Numbered from the stretch's first letter, positions 11,189 through 21,836 are shown. The stretch is DNA of 64,000 nucleotides from Nageia nagi (GCA_050084985.1 JBITNC010000001.1:197842001-197906000); one strand, 5' to 3'. Notes: a model not told the origin generated them from the letters alone. Made by a program: numbers and translations.

Positions 11189-11309
11189 AGTCATCGGTGT
11201 TTAAACATAGATCACTGGCATTTATTCTGATTCATCGACGTCTGATTCTAATCATTGATGTTCCTTTTGAGTCGCTGGCATCCGATTCCAATCGCTGGTG
11301 TTTTTGCAA
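11189..11309. repeat. 20-bp periodic CpG motif in the N leader
   Basis: Six units whose cores tcatcggtgt, atcactggca, tcatcgacgt, atcattgatg, gtcgctggca and atcgctggtg start at 11,191, 11,211, 11,232, 11,251, 11,271 and 11,291. Spacing is 19-21 bp. Confidence 0.75.
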
Positions 11310-11430
11310 TAGATTTCCTAAAAAGCATAGAACACAAAATCTAAAGTCAGTATATGGAAAAATTCAAATAAACTAGATAATAGAAAGGTAAAATCATTAT
11401 AAACAAAAAGCCTCCCTATCAATAACAGAA

Positions 11431-11450
11431 GGGCCCTCCTTATAGTGCCA
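11431..11450 (-). other. Primer-binding site of N
   Basis: Three nucleotides inside the 5' LTR the minus strand reads TGGCACTATAAGGAGGGCCC. TGG pairs with the CCA end of a tRNA. The start resembles TGGCGC-type sites with a decayed CpG; the tRNA species is not assigned. Confidence 0.6.
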
Positions 11451-11453
11451 GAA

Positions 11454-12302
11454 TGTTGCAGTGAAAATAGAGCTGGAATGTAGAATAACATGAAATACAA
11501 TTATTCTTAAATTTTCACTGAACCTCAAATTATGTAAAATAGGTAGAAATATTGTAATTGTAAATTGATATTGATTTTCAGTTCAAACTACAATTTGCCC
11601 TTGGAAGGGACTTTTACAAATGCCATTTGCCAAAATAAGAGTATTAGATCTCCATTGTTTTTGATTTGCTTACTTCTCTCCTTGATATGAACAACCTGTA
11701 AATCCTACACACATGCAAAAGATAATAATATCAAAGCATCTATGTATGACATGTATTAAATTGAAGCTAGCATAAAATAATAAAAGGTATGAGCTCACAA
11801 GATTTTGGCAACATTACCCTACTTCAAAAATTGGTTCGTGTTCCTCCTAATTGCTTTGTATTAGCTTGTATTTATAGATTTTGGGTAAGATGTTCCAAGG
11901 CTGGTAAGGGGAAGTGAAAAGCCATCATAGGTCATAACTGACCCCCTCTATCCACATCATCTTGAAAAAATGAAACATTTCAACTTTCTCTTGCTATTTT
12001 GGTTTCTATTCGGCTGTTACAGAGTCATCGATGATTACTAGGCGAACGTCGGTGATCATCCCAAAATGCCGGTGTTTGTTTTGGGTTGCCAGCGATTGGT
12101 TTTCAATTTTTATAACAATATTAACATGATCACCAAATAGCCAATTTTTATCAAAAAGGGGTCATTTGACCACTCATTTTGCATGTACTCAATGAGAGCT
12201 ATCCAATAATATGGTTTTTAAACCTATTTTATATTTTTCACAAGGAGCTATGATTATTTCAATGTTTACTAGTTAACAAGGGGACATTTTTAGGTGTCTA
12301 CA
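11454..12302 (-). repeat. N 5' LTR (right copy)
   Basis: Partner of 959-1,806. On the minus strand it starts tgtagacacctaaaaatg at 12,302. It holds the GGTCA box (12,160-12,171), four 20-bp units (CpG sites near 12,090, 12,070, 12,050, 12,029) and the TATA box (11,870-11,876). It ends at tgcaaca next to the PBS. Confidence 0.93.
11870..11876 (-). promoter_or_regulatory. TATA box of the N 5' LTR
   Basis: TATAAAT within ATCTATAAATACAAGC on the minus strand, conserved in all three LTR copies of this family in the window. Transcription would start about 30 nt downstream. Confidence 0.65.
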
Positions 12303-12307
12303 AATTA
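12303..12307. repeat. Target-site duplication of N, right copy
   Basis: aatta, the second copy of 954-958. Confidence 0.9.
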
Positions 12308-13330
12308 GAAGAAGGGTTGCATATGCTTACTGAAAAAGTCTTAGAAATAAATATTAGTAATGATCCTCAAAATACTAAAATTATTCAATTAAGGGAAAAC
12401 CTCATGGAAAATGAACAAGAAGAAATTATAACCTTATTAAAAGAATGAGAAAAAGTATTTGCATGGTCATATGCAGACATGCCTTGAATAGATCCTAAAT
12501 TAGTAGTACACAATTTAGCATTAAAGCCTGATGCTAAAACTATTAAACAAAAATTACATAAAATGCATCCTACTATAGCATTAATGGTAAAAGAAGAACT
12601 TCAAAAATTATTAGAAGCTAAATTTATACAACCTATAGATTATTCATATTGGATATCTAATATGGTACCTATGAAAAAACCAAGTGGAAAAATAAGAATA
12701 TGCATAGATTTTTGTGATCTTAACAAAGCTTGTCCTAAGAATGATTTCCCTCTACCTAGCATTGATAGTTTGGTAGATTCGACAACAAGACATGATATGT
12801 TGTCATTAATGGACAAGTTTTCTGGTTATAATCAAATAAAAATAGCTACTGAAGATCAACATAAAATGGCTTTTATAACTCCTTGGGGTACCTTTTGTTA
12901 TAAAGTTATGCCTTTTGGATTAAAAAATGCTAGAGCAACTTATCAAAGGGCTATGACTTATATATTCCATGATTATATGCACGACATAGTAGAAGATTAT
13001 GTCGATGATTTGTTGGTTAGATCTAAATATCGAGTAGATCATGGAAAAGACCTAATTAAAGTCTTAGATAGATTATTAAAACATAAAGTAAGATTAAATC
13101 CAAAAAAATGTGTTTTTGGTGTAACTTCAGGAAAATTATTAGGAGTTATTGTGTCCTAATGAGGAATTGAAATAGATCCTAGTAAAGTGAAGGCAGTAGT
13201 AGACATGCCACCTCCTGCAAATCTAAAACAATTACAAAGTTTACAGGGCAAGTTACAAGCCATTAGAAGGTTTATAGCTCAACTTTCTGATAAATGTAAA
13301 CCATTTACAAAATTACTAAAAAAGGGAGTA
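12303..13330 (+). pseudogene. O reverse transcriptase
   Basis: RNA-directed DNA polymerase of a Ty3/gypsy element. In order: AWSYADMP and HNLALKPDAK upstream motifs, IRICIDFCDLNKACPKNDFP, the first catalytic Asp in LSLMDKFSGYNQI, the template-grip region TPWGTFCYKVMPFGLKNA, and the YVDD active site (EDYVDDLLVRSK, about 12,996). Then the thumb with KKCVFGV. Frame 12,563-13,158 is fully open. Stops occur near 12,448, 12,487, 13,157 and 13,357 without frameshift. The polymerase motifs are intact, so loss of function is due to the stops and the N insertion. Confidence 0.92.
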
Positions 13331-13803
13331 GAATATCATTGGGGTAAAGAGCAATAAGATGCATTCAATGAAATTAAAAGATATTTATTATCTCCTCCTA
13401 TCTTAAGTCCACCAAGAAAAGATGTACCCTTTTTGTTATATATCTCTACCACTGAAAATGCTTTAGAAACAATGCTTGCTCAAAAGAATGAACACAATAA
13501 AGAGCAAGTTATATATTATCTGAGTAGAACACTTGTGAGCTATGAGATTAAGTATATATATTTGGAAAAATTATGTCTTGCTATCATTTTTGTTACTAAA
13601 AAACTTCGACATTATATGCTAAATCATACAACATATGTCATCTCTAAAGTGGATCCATTGAAATATATGATGAATAAAACATATCAAAATTCAAGAACTG
13701 TAAAGTGGATAATGCACTTAACTGAATTTGATTTACATTTTATTGGACAAAAGTCAATAAAAGGACAAGTAATTGCTGATTATCTCACTGATGCTCCATT
13801 GTA
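13331..13803 (+). pseudogene. O RNase H (first)
   Basis: Follows RT in the same frame. Motifs: YISTTENALETMLAQKNE, VIYYLSRTL, YLEKLCLAIIFVTKKLRHYML, VDPLKYMM and GQVIADYLTDAPL. These are the gypsy RNase H domain, often degenerate in Tat elements because a second RNase H takes over. Open apart from a stop near 13,357 and the stop at 13,802. Confidence 0.85.
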
Positions 13804-13843
13804 AGATAATAAACCCCTTGTCATTGAATTACTTGATGATGGG

Positions 13844-14347
13844 GTGTTTCAATTAGATGAAATTGAAATACCTATAGAACCTAAAGATGAATGGGATATG
13901 ACAATACACTTTGATGGTTCTCGATGCGAACAAGGTGGTGGAGCAGGTGTTGTATTTATAACACCGCAAGGGATCCCTATACCATATTCATTTAAACTAA
14001 AATTCCCTTGTACTAATAATAATGCGAAATACAAGGCTTTGATATTAGCATTAAAAATTGCTGTTAAATTAAAACTTAAAAGAATTAAGATTATTGGAGA
14101 TTCTTTACTCATTGTAAATCAAGTGAAAGGAATCTATCAATGTAAAGAACCTTTACTTCAAAAGTATAAAGTGTTAGTTGAGGAATTATTAAATTTTTTT
14201 GACCAATTTAGTATAGAAGAGGCACCAAGATCATCTAATAGATTTGCAGATGCTATGGCTTCTATTGGATCTCTTATCCCAGAAGATCCAAAAAAATTTT
14301 CAATTCAAGTTGAAATAATTCAATTGTCTCAATCATCATTACAATAG
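13844..14347 (+). pseudogene. O second, archaeal-type RNase H (aRNH)
   Basis: An RNase H fold separate from the first, in the same pol frame: FDGSRCEQGGGAGVVF (first Asp), then NNNAKYKALILALKIA (the usual Glu of the NxAEYEAL helix reads Lys), IIGDSLLIVNQVKG (Asp), and SSNRFADAMASIGS (final Asp). Dual RNase H is characteristic of the Tat lineage. Fully open, 167 codons, ending at a stop after SQSSLQ. The Glu-to-Lys change would probably weaken catalysis. Confidence 0.87.
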
Positions 14348-15658
14348 GAAGATGAAGAAAAAAATGTATTAAATATTGACGTAACTGATAAAGATAATTG
14401 GTACAAAGAATTGATAGGTTTTTTAAAATTTGGAACTCTTCTTGCAAACCTTAATAAATCATCATGATGAGCTTTTAAAATTAAAGCAACTAAATATTGT
14501 TTGATAGAGGATATCTTGCATCGACAAAATTTCAATGGTATTTTACTCAGATGTCTTGAATGGAACGATATTAAAAAAGCTATATCCTCCGCCCATGATG
14601 GAACATGCAGAGGACATTTTAATGGTGTTGTGATTGTGAAACGATTAATATGAATGGGGTATTATTGGCCAACTATGGAAAAGGATTGTTGTGAATATGT
14701 TAAAAAATGTTTTAAATGTCAACAATATGCTCATTTATTTTCACAACCATCTCAAGAACTACATCCTATACAATCACTTTGGCCATTCTCTAAATGGGCA
14801 TTAGATTTAATAGGAAAAATTACACCTACATCTACTAGTGGACACAAGTTCATCATTACAACAACTGAATATTTTACGAAATGGGTAGAGGCTATTCTTA
14901 TGACTTCCACCACTGGTTCACGAATTGTTGAATTTATAGAAAATTATACTATATGTAGATTTGGCATACCGAACCAATTAATTACGGATAATGGAAAGAA
15001 TTTAAAAAATAAAGATGTAAAACAAATATGTGACAAGTATAAAATTAAACAAAGTTTTTCCACTCCATATTATCCACAAGGCAATGGATAGGTAGAGGCT
15101 ACTAATAAAACTATTCGGAACATCTTAGCAAAAATAGTAAATGATTCACATAGAGATTGGCATATACAAATACCAAAAGCCTTATGGACTTATCGTACTA
15201 GTGTATGCCCTCCTATTGGGGCAACACCATTCTCATTAGTATATGGAACATAAGCCATCCTACCCATAGAACTTGAGATAGCATCCCTTAGAGTAAATCT
15301 AAGTGAGCAAAATTCTGACGAAGAAGCAAGATAGATTCGCTTAGATCAGTTATTGCTTTTAGATGAAAAACATATTAATACTTTAGAGCATATACGTGTT
15401 TATCAGAAGAGGATAAAATGAGCTATTGATAAAAGGGCTCTAATTCGTGAGTTCAAAATAGGTGATTTGGTTTTAAAAGAAAATCAACAAACTTCACGAA
15501 TAGAACGACAACTTAGAGATAAGTTTGCTCCAAATTGGTTAGGACCATATATCATTAAGAAAAAGTTTGGTAAAGGAACCTATCATTTATCAGACTTAGA
15601 AGGAAATGAAGAGCGTGAACCTATAAATATCATGCATCTTCGACCCTTCTATACATAA
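14348..15658 (+). pseudogene. O integrase
   Basis: Inserts element cDNA into the genome. N-terminal HHCC zinc-binding region: HDGTCRGHFNG and CFKCQQ. Core: first Asp in WALDLIGKI, second Asp in LITDNGKNL, Glu in VEATNKTI, so the catalytic D,D,E set is all present. C-terminal part: IGDLVLKENQQ, KFAPNWLGPYIIKKK and IMHLRPFYT, ending at the stop at 15,658. Stops lie near 14,467, 14,651, 15,089, 15,251, 15,332 and 15,418 with no frameshift. At several the expected codon is CAA, CAG or CGA. Confidence 0.9.
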
Positions 15659-15744
15659 AAAAAAAATGTACATTAGTTTTCTTTCATTTTATTTTATTGT
15701 TAAATTAATAAATAAATAAAAGTATTAATATTTGTCAAGTGTTA

Positions 15745-16957
15745 ATGATTAAAATAGAAAAGATGAATCTAGCAAAGGAATCTGCTGAAGGTAGCATAGT
15801 GCAACCACAAGTACGATTTCCACCGCCAAGATATCCAAGTGATTTAGCATTAACATATTTAAAACATGGATTTGATTTTAATCTCTTAAATTATTTATGA
15901 TTGACTATTGATGAACAATTTGAAAGAACATACCATATGTTTTGTGGTATAAATAATGGTTGGGAAGTCACTTTTTATGGATATGAAGTAAGCATTATTT
16001 TAGATCCACAAATCTATTTCACCCATATGGAAGGAATATCATAAGAAATAACAACTTTCTGCCTACAATGGCCTTATGGAATACCGAGAATCATCATAAA
16101 TTGTCAATTAACTGAGTACTCACTCCTTTTAGCTAGGCTGGAATACATTAAACAATTAACCAAAAGCCTAGAATGGATGGATGAAATTTTACATTATTTA
16201 CCTCATAAAAAGGTGATTTATGATTTTTCAAATACTTTTGTGGCTTTTCCTCCTAGAATGTTACAACAACAATATAGGCAAACTCATAGATTTTCTCGCA
16301 TGCAAATGCGACATACAATTTGGAAATGAAAGTTGGAGAAAAGGTAAGCTTGTTGTATTATCGAACTTACAACGATGAATCAAATAAGGGTTAGAAATGA
16401 GATTATCGAAAAACTATCAAAAGGACATAGAATACGGAATAATGGAAGTTATCTTCTAGGGTTCGAAAGTAGGTACAACAAAGATCTCTTTCTGAAAGTT
16501 ATTCGTAATGTTCCTATGCCTTTGTATTCAAATATCTTTTTCATGCCTCTTGAAATACAACAAAAAATGGCCTTGACATTCTATGATGTGCGTGAATCTT
16601 ACGGTTGGGATGTCAAAGTTTATTATTTGTATCAATGCATTTGAGTTATGGTGTTCTCCTAACTCAGAATATGATTTAATGATATATTTCTATCTTCTAT
16701 GGCCTATAGAAAAGCCTAAAATAATAGTTGATTGTACTCACAACCTGACTTTAAAACATTGAGAACAAATCATCTCTATCACACAAATCGTAACATTCGA
16801 ACACTTAGATTATTGTGTTCCAGAAATCTATCATAATCAAGTGGTATTAGATTTTAGTTTTTTTAGTTCAACACATTGTTCATTTAATCTTGATGCAGTT
16901 CAAACTCAATTTGAACGCACCATGAATAGATTCCTTAGAAAAATGATAAAATCCTAA
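15745..16957 (+). pseudogene. ORF-X: sense ORF downstream of O integrase with a duplicated module
   Basis: Starts at an ATG 87 bp after the integrase stop. One frame runs to 16,644 with stops near 15,898, 16,042, 16,327 and 16,345, then a shift near 16,630 continues to TAA at 16,957 (about 400 codons). I recognise no known domain. The protein seems to hold two related modules: the first has GWEVTFYGYE, LQWPYGIPRIIINC and VIYDFS; the second has GWDVKVYYLY, LLWPIEKPKIIVDC and VVLDFS, in the same order and near-equal spacing, each followed by a Gln/Arg-rich helix. It has no signal peptide or clear membrane span, so it does not look like an env gene. Function unknown. Confidence 0.65.
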
Positions 16958-17050
16958 AAAATTAAAAATTATAAAATCCTAAAAAATTGAAAATTATAAA
17001 ATCCTAAAAAATTTAAAATTATAAAACACATAAAAATTATAAAATTATAA
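16951..17050. repeat. AT-rich short tandem repeat
   Basis: About three copies of a 27-bp unit, aaaatcctaaaaaatt followed by aaaattat, just after ORF-X. Confidence 0.75.
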
Positions 17051-17359
17051 AATCTACCTAGATGGAAACATCTAGAGGTCACTTGGCAATTGGGTGCCCT
17101 GCCCTTGTATGATGTAAATATATGTTGCATGTCATTGCAAAAGTGATTATCCAGTAAATGTGTAATGTGTGAAAAGGTCATCTTAGAATAATCTCCTTGT
17201 TATCACTACATTCACTTTGTCTTTTCTTTCATAAACAAATGATATACCATAGATGATAGAAAAACATAAAGTTTGTGTTTGAAGAAAAATCTAAAAACTC
17301 CAAGCACTTACAACATTAAAAAATTCTAAGAGAATTTGAATGAAATCATTCTAAGAGAC
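17051..17359. other. O spacer, no gene seen
   Basis: Non-coding AT-rich sequence between ORF-X and the conserved island. Confidence 0.5.
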
Positions 17360-17760
17360 ATTAAGAGTGAAAGTTATGTGTCTATCCTATTATTCACTTC
17401 ATCTTGAACCCAAGAATTAGTTGATAGTTAAAAAAAAAAAAAAATTGCTACATTATATCAATGATTCTTGGGTGATTACAATATCCTCTATCGGGGCTAT
17501 GGATGCCTGACTGGTAGTAGAGCAAGGTTGTAGCGGGTTTGAGGGGTTAATCCTCATCGGGGCTATGGACACCTGTCTGGCAATGGGCATACCTTACGAG
17601 TGGTGATATGTCCATTTTGGTTAGTGACCTTCTTTCCTATGGACCTCTATACATTTCATACGGATAGACTAACTTATTAATGTCTCTAGGATATTTCATC
17701 TCAAATGATCTAAGAAGGAAAATGAATCTCACTACACACACTGGAGTTTATAGATTTTTT
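17360..17760. repeat. Conserved GC-rich island of O (inverted partner of 5.2-5.6 kb)
   Basis: Holds cggggctatggatgcctgac and a second copy about 75 bp on, then caatgggcataccttacgag. It also has the inverted repeat acccaagaatt (17,403) to gattcttgggt (17,463) enclosing a run of 15 A. All these are shared with N on the opposite strand. Confidence 0.75.
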
Positions 17761-18759
17761 ATCAACATATAACAACATTGTTTGATATCATCTTGGGTTG
17801 TTAAATCTTGAGATAAAGAAAGATAAGGTAGATGTTATAATAACTTCGTTATTAATCCAAAATCACCTAATCTTTTATCATAATTTGTATTTATTTGTGC
17901 CTAGAATCATTTGTATCATTTTGTTAAACCCATTCCTTTTGAAAATATCATTACCGTTGAACATTATTAAAATTTGCTTTTCTTTGGAAAGGATAAGAAT
18001 GATTATTTATTGTTCCCCTGACCAAGATAAAGTTAATGTTCATATGCATCCATAAGTCACTAGTGTGTCATGTCAAGCCATTTTTACTATTATCTATTAC
18101 CTTTGAACATTATTAAAATTGCTTTTCTTTAGAAAGGATAAGAATGATTATTTATTGTTCCCCTAACCAAGATAAATTTAATGTTCATATACATCTGTAA
18201 GTCACTAGTTTGTCATGTCAAGAAGTTTATTGTAAAATTGCCAAGTACGGAAAATGATGCATCTGATTCTGTAAAAATATAATAAAAATATGTCATTAAA
18301 TAACTTAACTTATTAAAATTATAAATTAGATTTATTATTTATAGCAACTATAATTGTACTTATTATTAACTTAATTTTGAGATTAGTAACATCATCAAAC
18401 TAATTTGTTGATATATGTTATCATTATACATCATACATTCCACAATTATATTTATACATCATACATTTTGAAAATTACATCTATCATTAACACCTATTCA
18501 TCATCAAGTAATTAAAACATAATTATGATCTACATAACATCACATCATACCTATTTTATCATAAATCTATATATAGAATGAAAGCTCATGCATCAAAAAT
18601 TGTACAAGTACCATAAATATCAAAGATCTATCTATCTATATATACATCATAACAGTCCATCAAAAGGTCATCATAACATCATGAATCATAAAATAAAACT
18701 ACAAGGGTCCAATAACCTCATAAGCATATAAAAAAATAACATCATGAAAAAGGGTATCC
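17761..18759. other. O spacer with a 146-bp tandem duplication
   Basis: About 1 kb without a supportable gene. Two copies of a 120-bp segment (17,951-18,074 and 18,097-18,221, offset 146 bp) share gaaaggataagaatgatta and attgttcccct. An open frame of 85 codons at 17,798-18,055 overlaps the first copy and shows no domain. Confidence 0.6.
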
Positions 18760-21146
18760 TTAAGGACTACCCCAACCACTGCCTTGTCTGCTAGGACTAC
18801 TCAGTCGCCTCTGTCATCTACTAGTCTCTTCGGTACCCTGACTTGGAGGAGTAGTGCCTACAGATCCTGTAGGACTACCTAGATGCTGAGATCTTTGTAA
18901 CTTAGATGAACCAATAGCACCTAAGGGAGATGCCCAGGGTGTACCACTCATGCTAGGAAAACCTCATGACCTCTAAGTCCTGCTTGGAGATCCAACTATG
19001 CCCTGTGCGTTGCTACTAGTCTAATATGCTGAGATATCTATGGGAATATAACTATCTAGAGTTATAAGATAGTGAGCCTTTGGAATAAAATTTGGAACAC
19101 CTATCAGCTACATCTATACTATATCGCTATAAAAATCTCATTGCTGATAAATTCCACAACTGAAAACTGAAGGACCACCCCTGGAAGTAGATGCTGGTCC
19201 TAACTGATGAGCCTGAACTCCCTATAAAGAGGAATGAGCCTCATATCTCTCCTATCTATACCTATATTACTTAGCCCTATACCTGTACATGCATGAGTTG
19301 GCCTGTGCCAACTGGTATCTCAGCTCATAAATGTCTCCTAGCAAAGTATCAATGCTAGGAACTTGTGTAGCAGGAGCCTCCTCGACTCCATGTGCAACCT
19401 CTGGGGTAGCTCCCTCCTCACCTACACCTGTAGCCTCCTCCTTAGGAGCATCTACCATAACCTCCTCATTGGTAACCTCCTCTCCCGTAGCCTCCACTCT
19501 TGTAGGCTCCTCGCCTACCTCTCCCACTCCTACTGCCACACCTAACTCCTCAACAACATCAACGCACCAATGAATGCATCGACCCTCCAATCCACCCTCT
19601 AGGCCATCATCTCCCTCCTCCCACCAGGCCCTGAATGCCTCAGACACCCCAACATCATCCTCCATAGTATCATACTCCAATGATCCCTCCTCCTGAGTAG
19701 GATCTGGCTTTGCATAAACCAACAGCTGTACACCATCTGCTGAGACAGTGCCCTCATGCTGATATGGCATTGATGTGGTAGGTACATCCTGAACTAGGCT
19801 AAACTGATGATGCACCCTCTCAAAATGAAAATACTCCAAAAATTTGGCTTGATGACCACTTAAAACATGTGGCTACGAATACCAGTAAGCTCAATGGCAA
19901 GCTCTCCCCAGAAGGGATACAAATGATAAGGTCTGAATCTCACTTGATCTGGAATCAAGTGACTAAGCATGTGGTAATAATAGCTCACATCTCGATGAAC
20001 TCCATCTAATGGGTGAATATAAAAATCATCACACCATCTGACTATGCTAGCCTCGTAATCCAAGTGACTACTAAACCCCAGCATCGGCAACCCTGGAGGA
20101 TGAGCCATAGCTATATGCTCATAAGCCCATGCCTGCAAGGTGATAGTAACTGATAAAGAGGCCCTATGCCCCTGAGAATAAAAGAATAGCTCCCTATAAA
20201 TTTGAGCTAATAATGTGGGTGCCTAAGCATACATTGTACCCTGCTACATCATATCTACAATAATAGGCAATAATGACCACATAAACCTCCCACTACTAGT
20301 ATCAGGGAGAGCATAACACTGTACTAAACCCATCAAGTATGAAAAATGGATCATCCTCTGCTGATCCTCCATCCAATACTGGTAATATCGGATGCCACCT
20401 GAGATAATCTCAAAAATAATAGTATCAACCTGAGCGGCCCCATACAAATAAGAAATAGTGGGTAAAGCTCCTATTCTATCCACCATAGGCAAAATCCTCT
20501 GTCCATGAATGGGGAGTCTATACAATCTATGTATATCCTCCACTATGACAGTCATCTCCCCTATCGAAAGATGAAAAGTACATGTCACTGCATCCCATCT
20601 ATCTAACAATGCAGCCAATAAAGGATACTCCTAATGAATGCAACCCATGTGTGGACCCACTCCAAAACTAATGGACCTAAAAAAGGTATGATCGGCTGGA
20701 CCTAGAAGACCTCTACCCTCCTATAGAATCAAGGGATATCTACCTTGAGGCTTAAATACATCTTGAACCTATGTAATAATAAAAAGGTTAGCTAAAAAAA
20801 AAATGGGCATTTCATACTAAAATGCCAACGTTTCTAATAGGTAAGACTCAGTCACCGATGTTCACATTTCAAACATCAACGACTCTGTCATCTGTTCGGC
20901 CTAGGTCAATGATCGAGGCTGAATTATAAAAAATTTCACAAAAAATATAAATAAAAGCATGATTTACAAAATTTATCTGATAGAAATAATCAAAATAACT
21001 TTTAAATGCCATTCATGGTTTCAATTTTGAAATTAAATGGTTAAATTACAAATTATAAACAAAAAATAGAAAAGAAAGTTATTTCAAAACCCTACCTCTT
21101 CCCGGATAGGTCGAGAACATCTAATGGAGCGTCTATGTGGAGGCAT
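18760..21146 (-). pseudogene. Antisense plant-mobile-domain (PMD) gene carried by O
   Basis: Lies on the strand opposite to the host element, between the coding region and the 3' LTR. Exon 1 (21,146-21,096) encodes 17 residues starting MPPHRRS and ends GAG|GTAGGG. A 327-nt intron ends ACATAG|G. Exon 2 starts at 20,768 in phase. Exon 2 holds the PMD: LLDRWDAVTCTFHLSIGEMT, then RLYRLPIHGQRI, RFMWSLLPIIVDM and the AWAYEHIAMAHPP region. The tail is Glu/Val/Ala-rich and acidic (19,839-19,267), followed by a Ser/Gly/Arg-rich end and a stop at 18,760. Stops near 20,720, 20,633 and 20,240 and a frameshift near 19,850 break it. PMD proteins are known both as host silencing factors (MAIN/MAIL type) and as passengers of transposons. 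The role here is unknown. Confidence 0.8.
20769..21095 (-). other. Predicted intron of the antisense PMD gene
   Basis: Donor GTAGGG after GAG and acceptor TTACATAG, 327 nt, both exons in phase 0. The intron contains a cluster of the CpG motif (20,821-20,925). Inferred from sequence only. Confidence 0.6.
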
Positions 21147-21822
21147 GGTGATTGTAATGAATATCAACGGTTGGAAATCAATGAGATCACAATGGAAACT
21201 GGTTTTGGCTAACAATGAAAGTTATAGCTAAAAAGAAATGAATAAGAAAAAGTTAAAACTTTTTTCTTTTTGAAACACCTGACAACTTGAAGATGGATGT
21301 TGGTGACCGCAACTAAATGCTGGTGATTGGAAGTAAAATGCTGTGTTTGGGAATAGCCATGAGAATATTAAAAAATTTCTCAAAATAACCTTAAATTGGT
21401 TAAGAAAATTAAAATACGATAAAATGTGATGTATCATTGTTATAGGAGATCCTCTTGAAACCCTATTGTTGGGACAAAGGACAACACCATCAAAATCATA
21501 TACTAAAGAGGATTTATATGGTACATGTGTGCTTAGACATACAAAATGACATAATAGAAATGGCATGCAACTGTCACACAAGCTCAACACATTATCATAC
21601 CAAAAACAGTCACTTCTGAAGTATAATCAAATTTGTTTTCAAAACTACATCAAATGTAAAATGAAAACACATTTTATCATAATTTGATAAATCAAAATTT
21701 TGATTCATCTAAGAAGTTGAGTCAAAACTTATATCATAAAAAAGCAACAATAAATAATCAAGTGACAAAGCTTCTCATTCTATATTTTTGAAATCATCAA
21801 CCGCATTTTCGGTTGATAATTC
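21147..21822. other. O 3' non-coding region
   Basis: No gene seen. Its right part matches N 1,851-2,240 (inverted). Three 20-bp motif units lie near 21,297, 21,317 and 21,338. A 22-nt hairpin sits at 21,796-21,817 (atcaaccg / cggttgat), next to the PPT. Confidence 0.6.
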
Positions 21823-21836
21823 AAAAAGGGGCAAAA
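21823..21836 (+). other. Polypurine tract of O
   Basis: aaaaaggggcaaaa directly before the LTR start, identical to that of N. Confidence 0.87.

Larger units (their letters stand above)
9841..11430. other. N leader region with repeats
   Basis: Sequence between the PBS and the first coding frame (about 1.6 kb). It contains three copies of an 11-nt palindrome ctcca-a-tggag in a longer repeat, two copies of a GATCGC leader motif also present in element A, and six units of a 20-bp motif next to the PBS. No gene seen. Confidence 0.6.
959..12302 (-). mobile_element. Element N: non-autonomous gag-PR LTR retrotransposon nested in O
   Basis: An 11,344-bp element bounded by two 848/849-bp LTRs with TG...CA ends and flanked by a 5-bp duplication. 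It is on the minus strand: PBS next to the right LTR, PPT next to the left LTR. Order on the minus strand: LTR, PBS, leader with repeats, N-terminal extension, gag, protease, a second zinc-knuckle-like segment, then long non-coding sequence, PPT and LTR. I find no RT, RNase H or integrase, so it is non-autonomous. Its LTR, PPT hairpin and GC-rich island match element O in sequence. By eye the two LTRs differ at about 50 of 848 positions (about 94% identical), mostly transitions. Confidence 0.92.

Noticed and set aside
17500-17580. tRNA-like T-arm (tgagg ggttaat cctca) in the GC-rich island
   Set aside because: The loop does not match TTCRANY and no acceptor, D or anticodon arm can be built around it.
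19331-19573. Plus-strand Ser/Thr/Pro-rich frame
   Set aside because: Mirror of the Glu/Val/Ala-rich tail of the antisense PMD gene; composition is forced by that frame.
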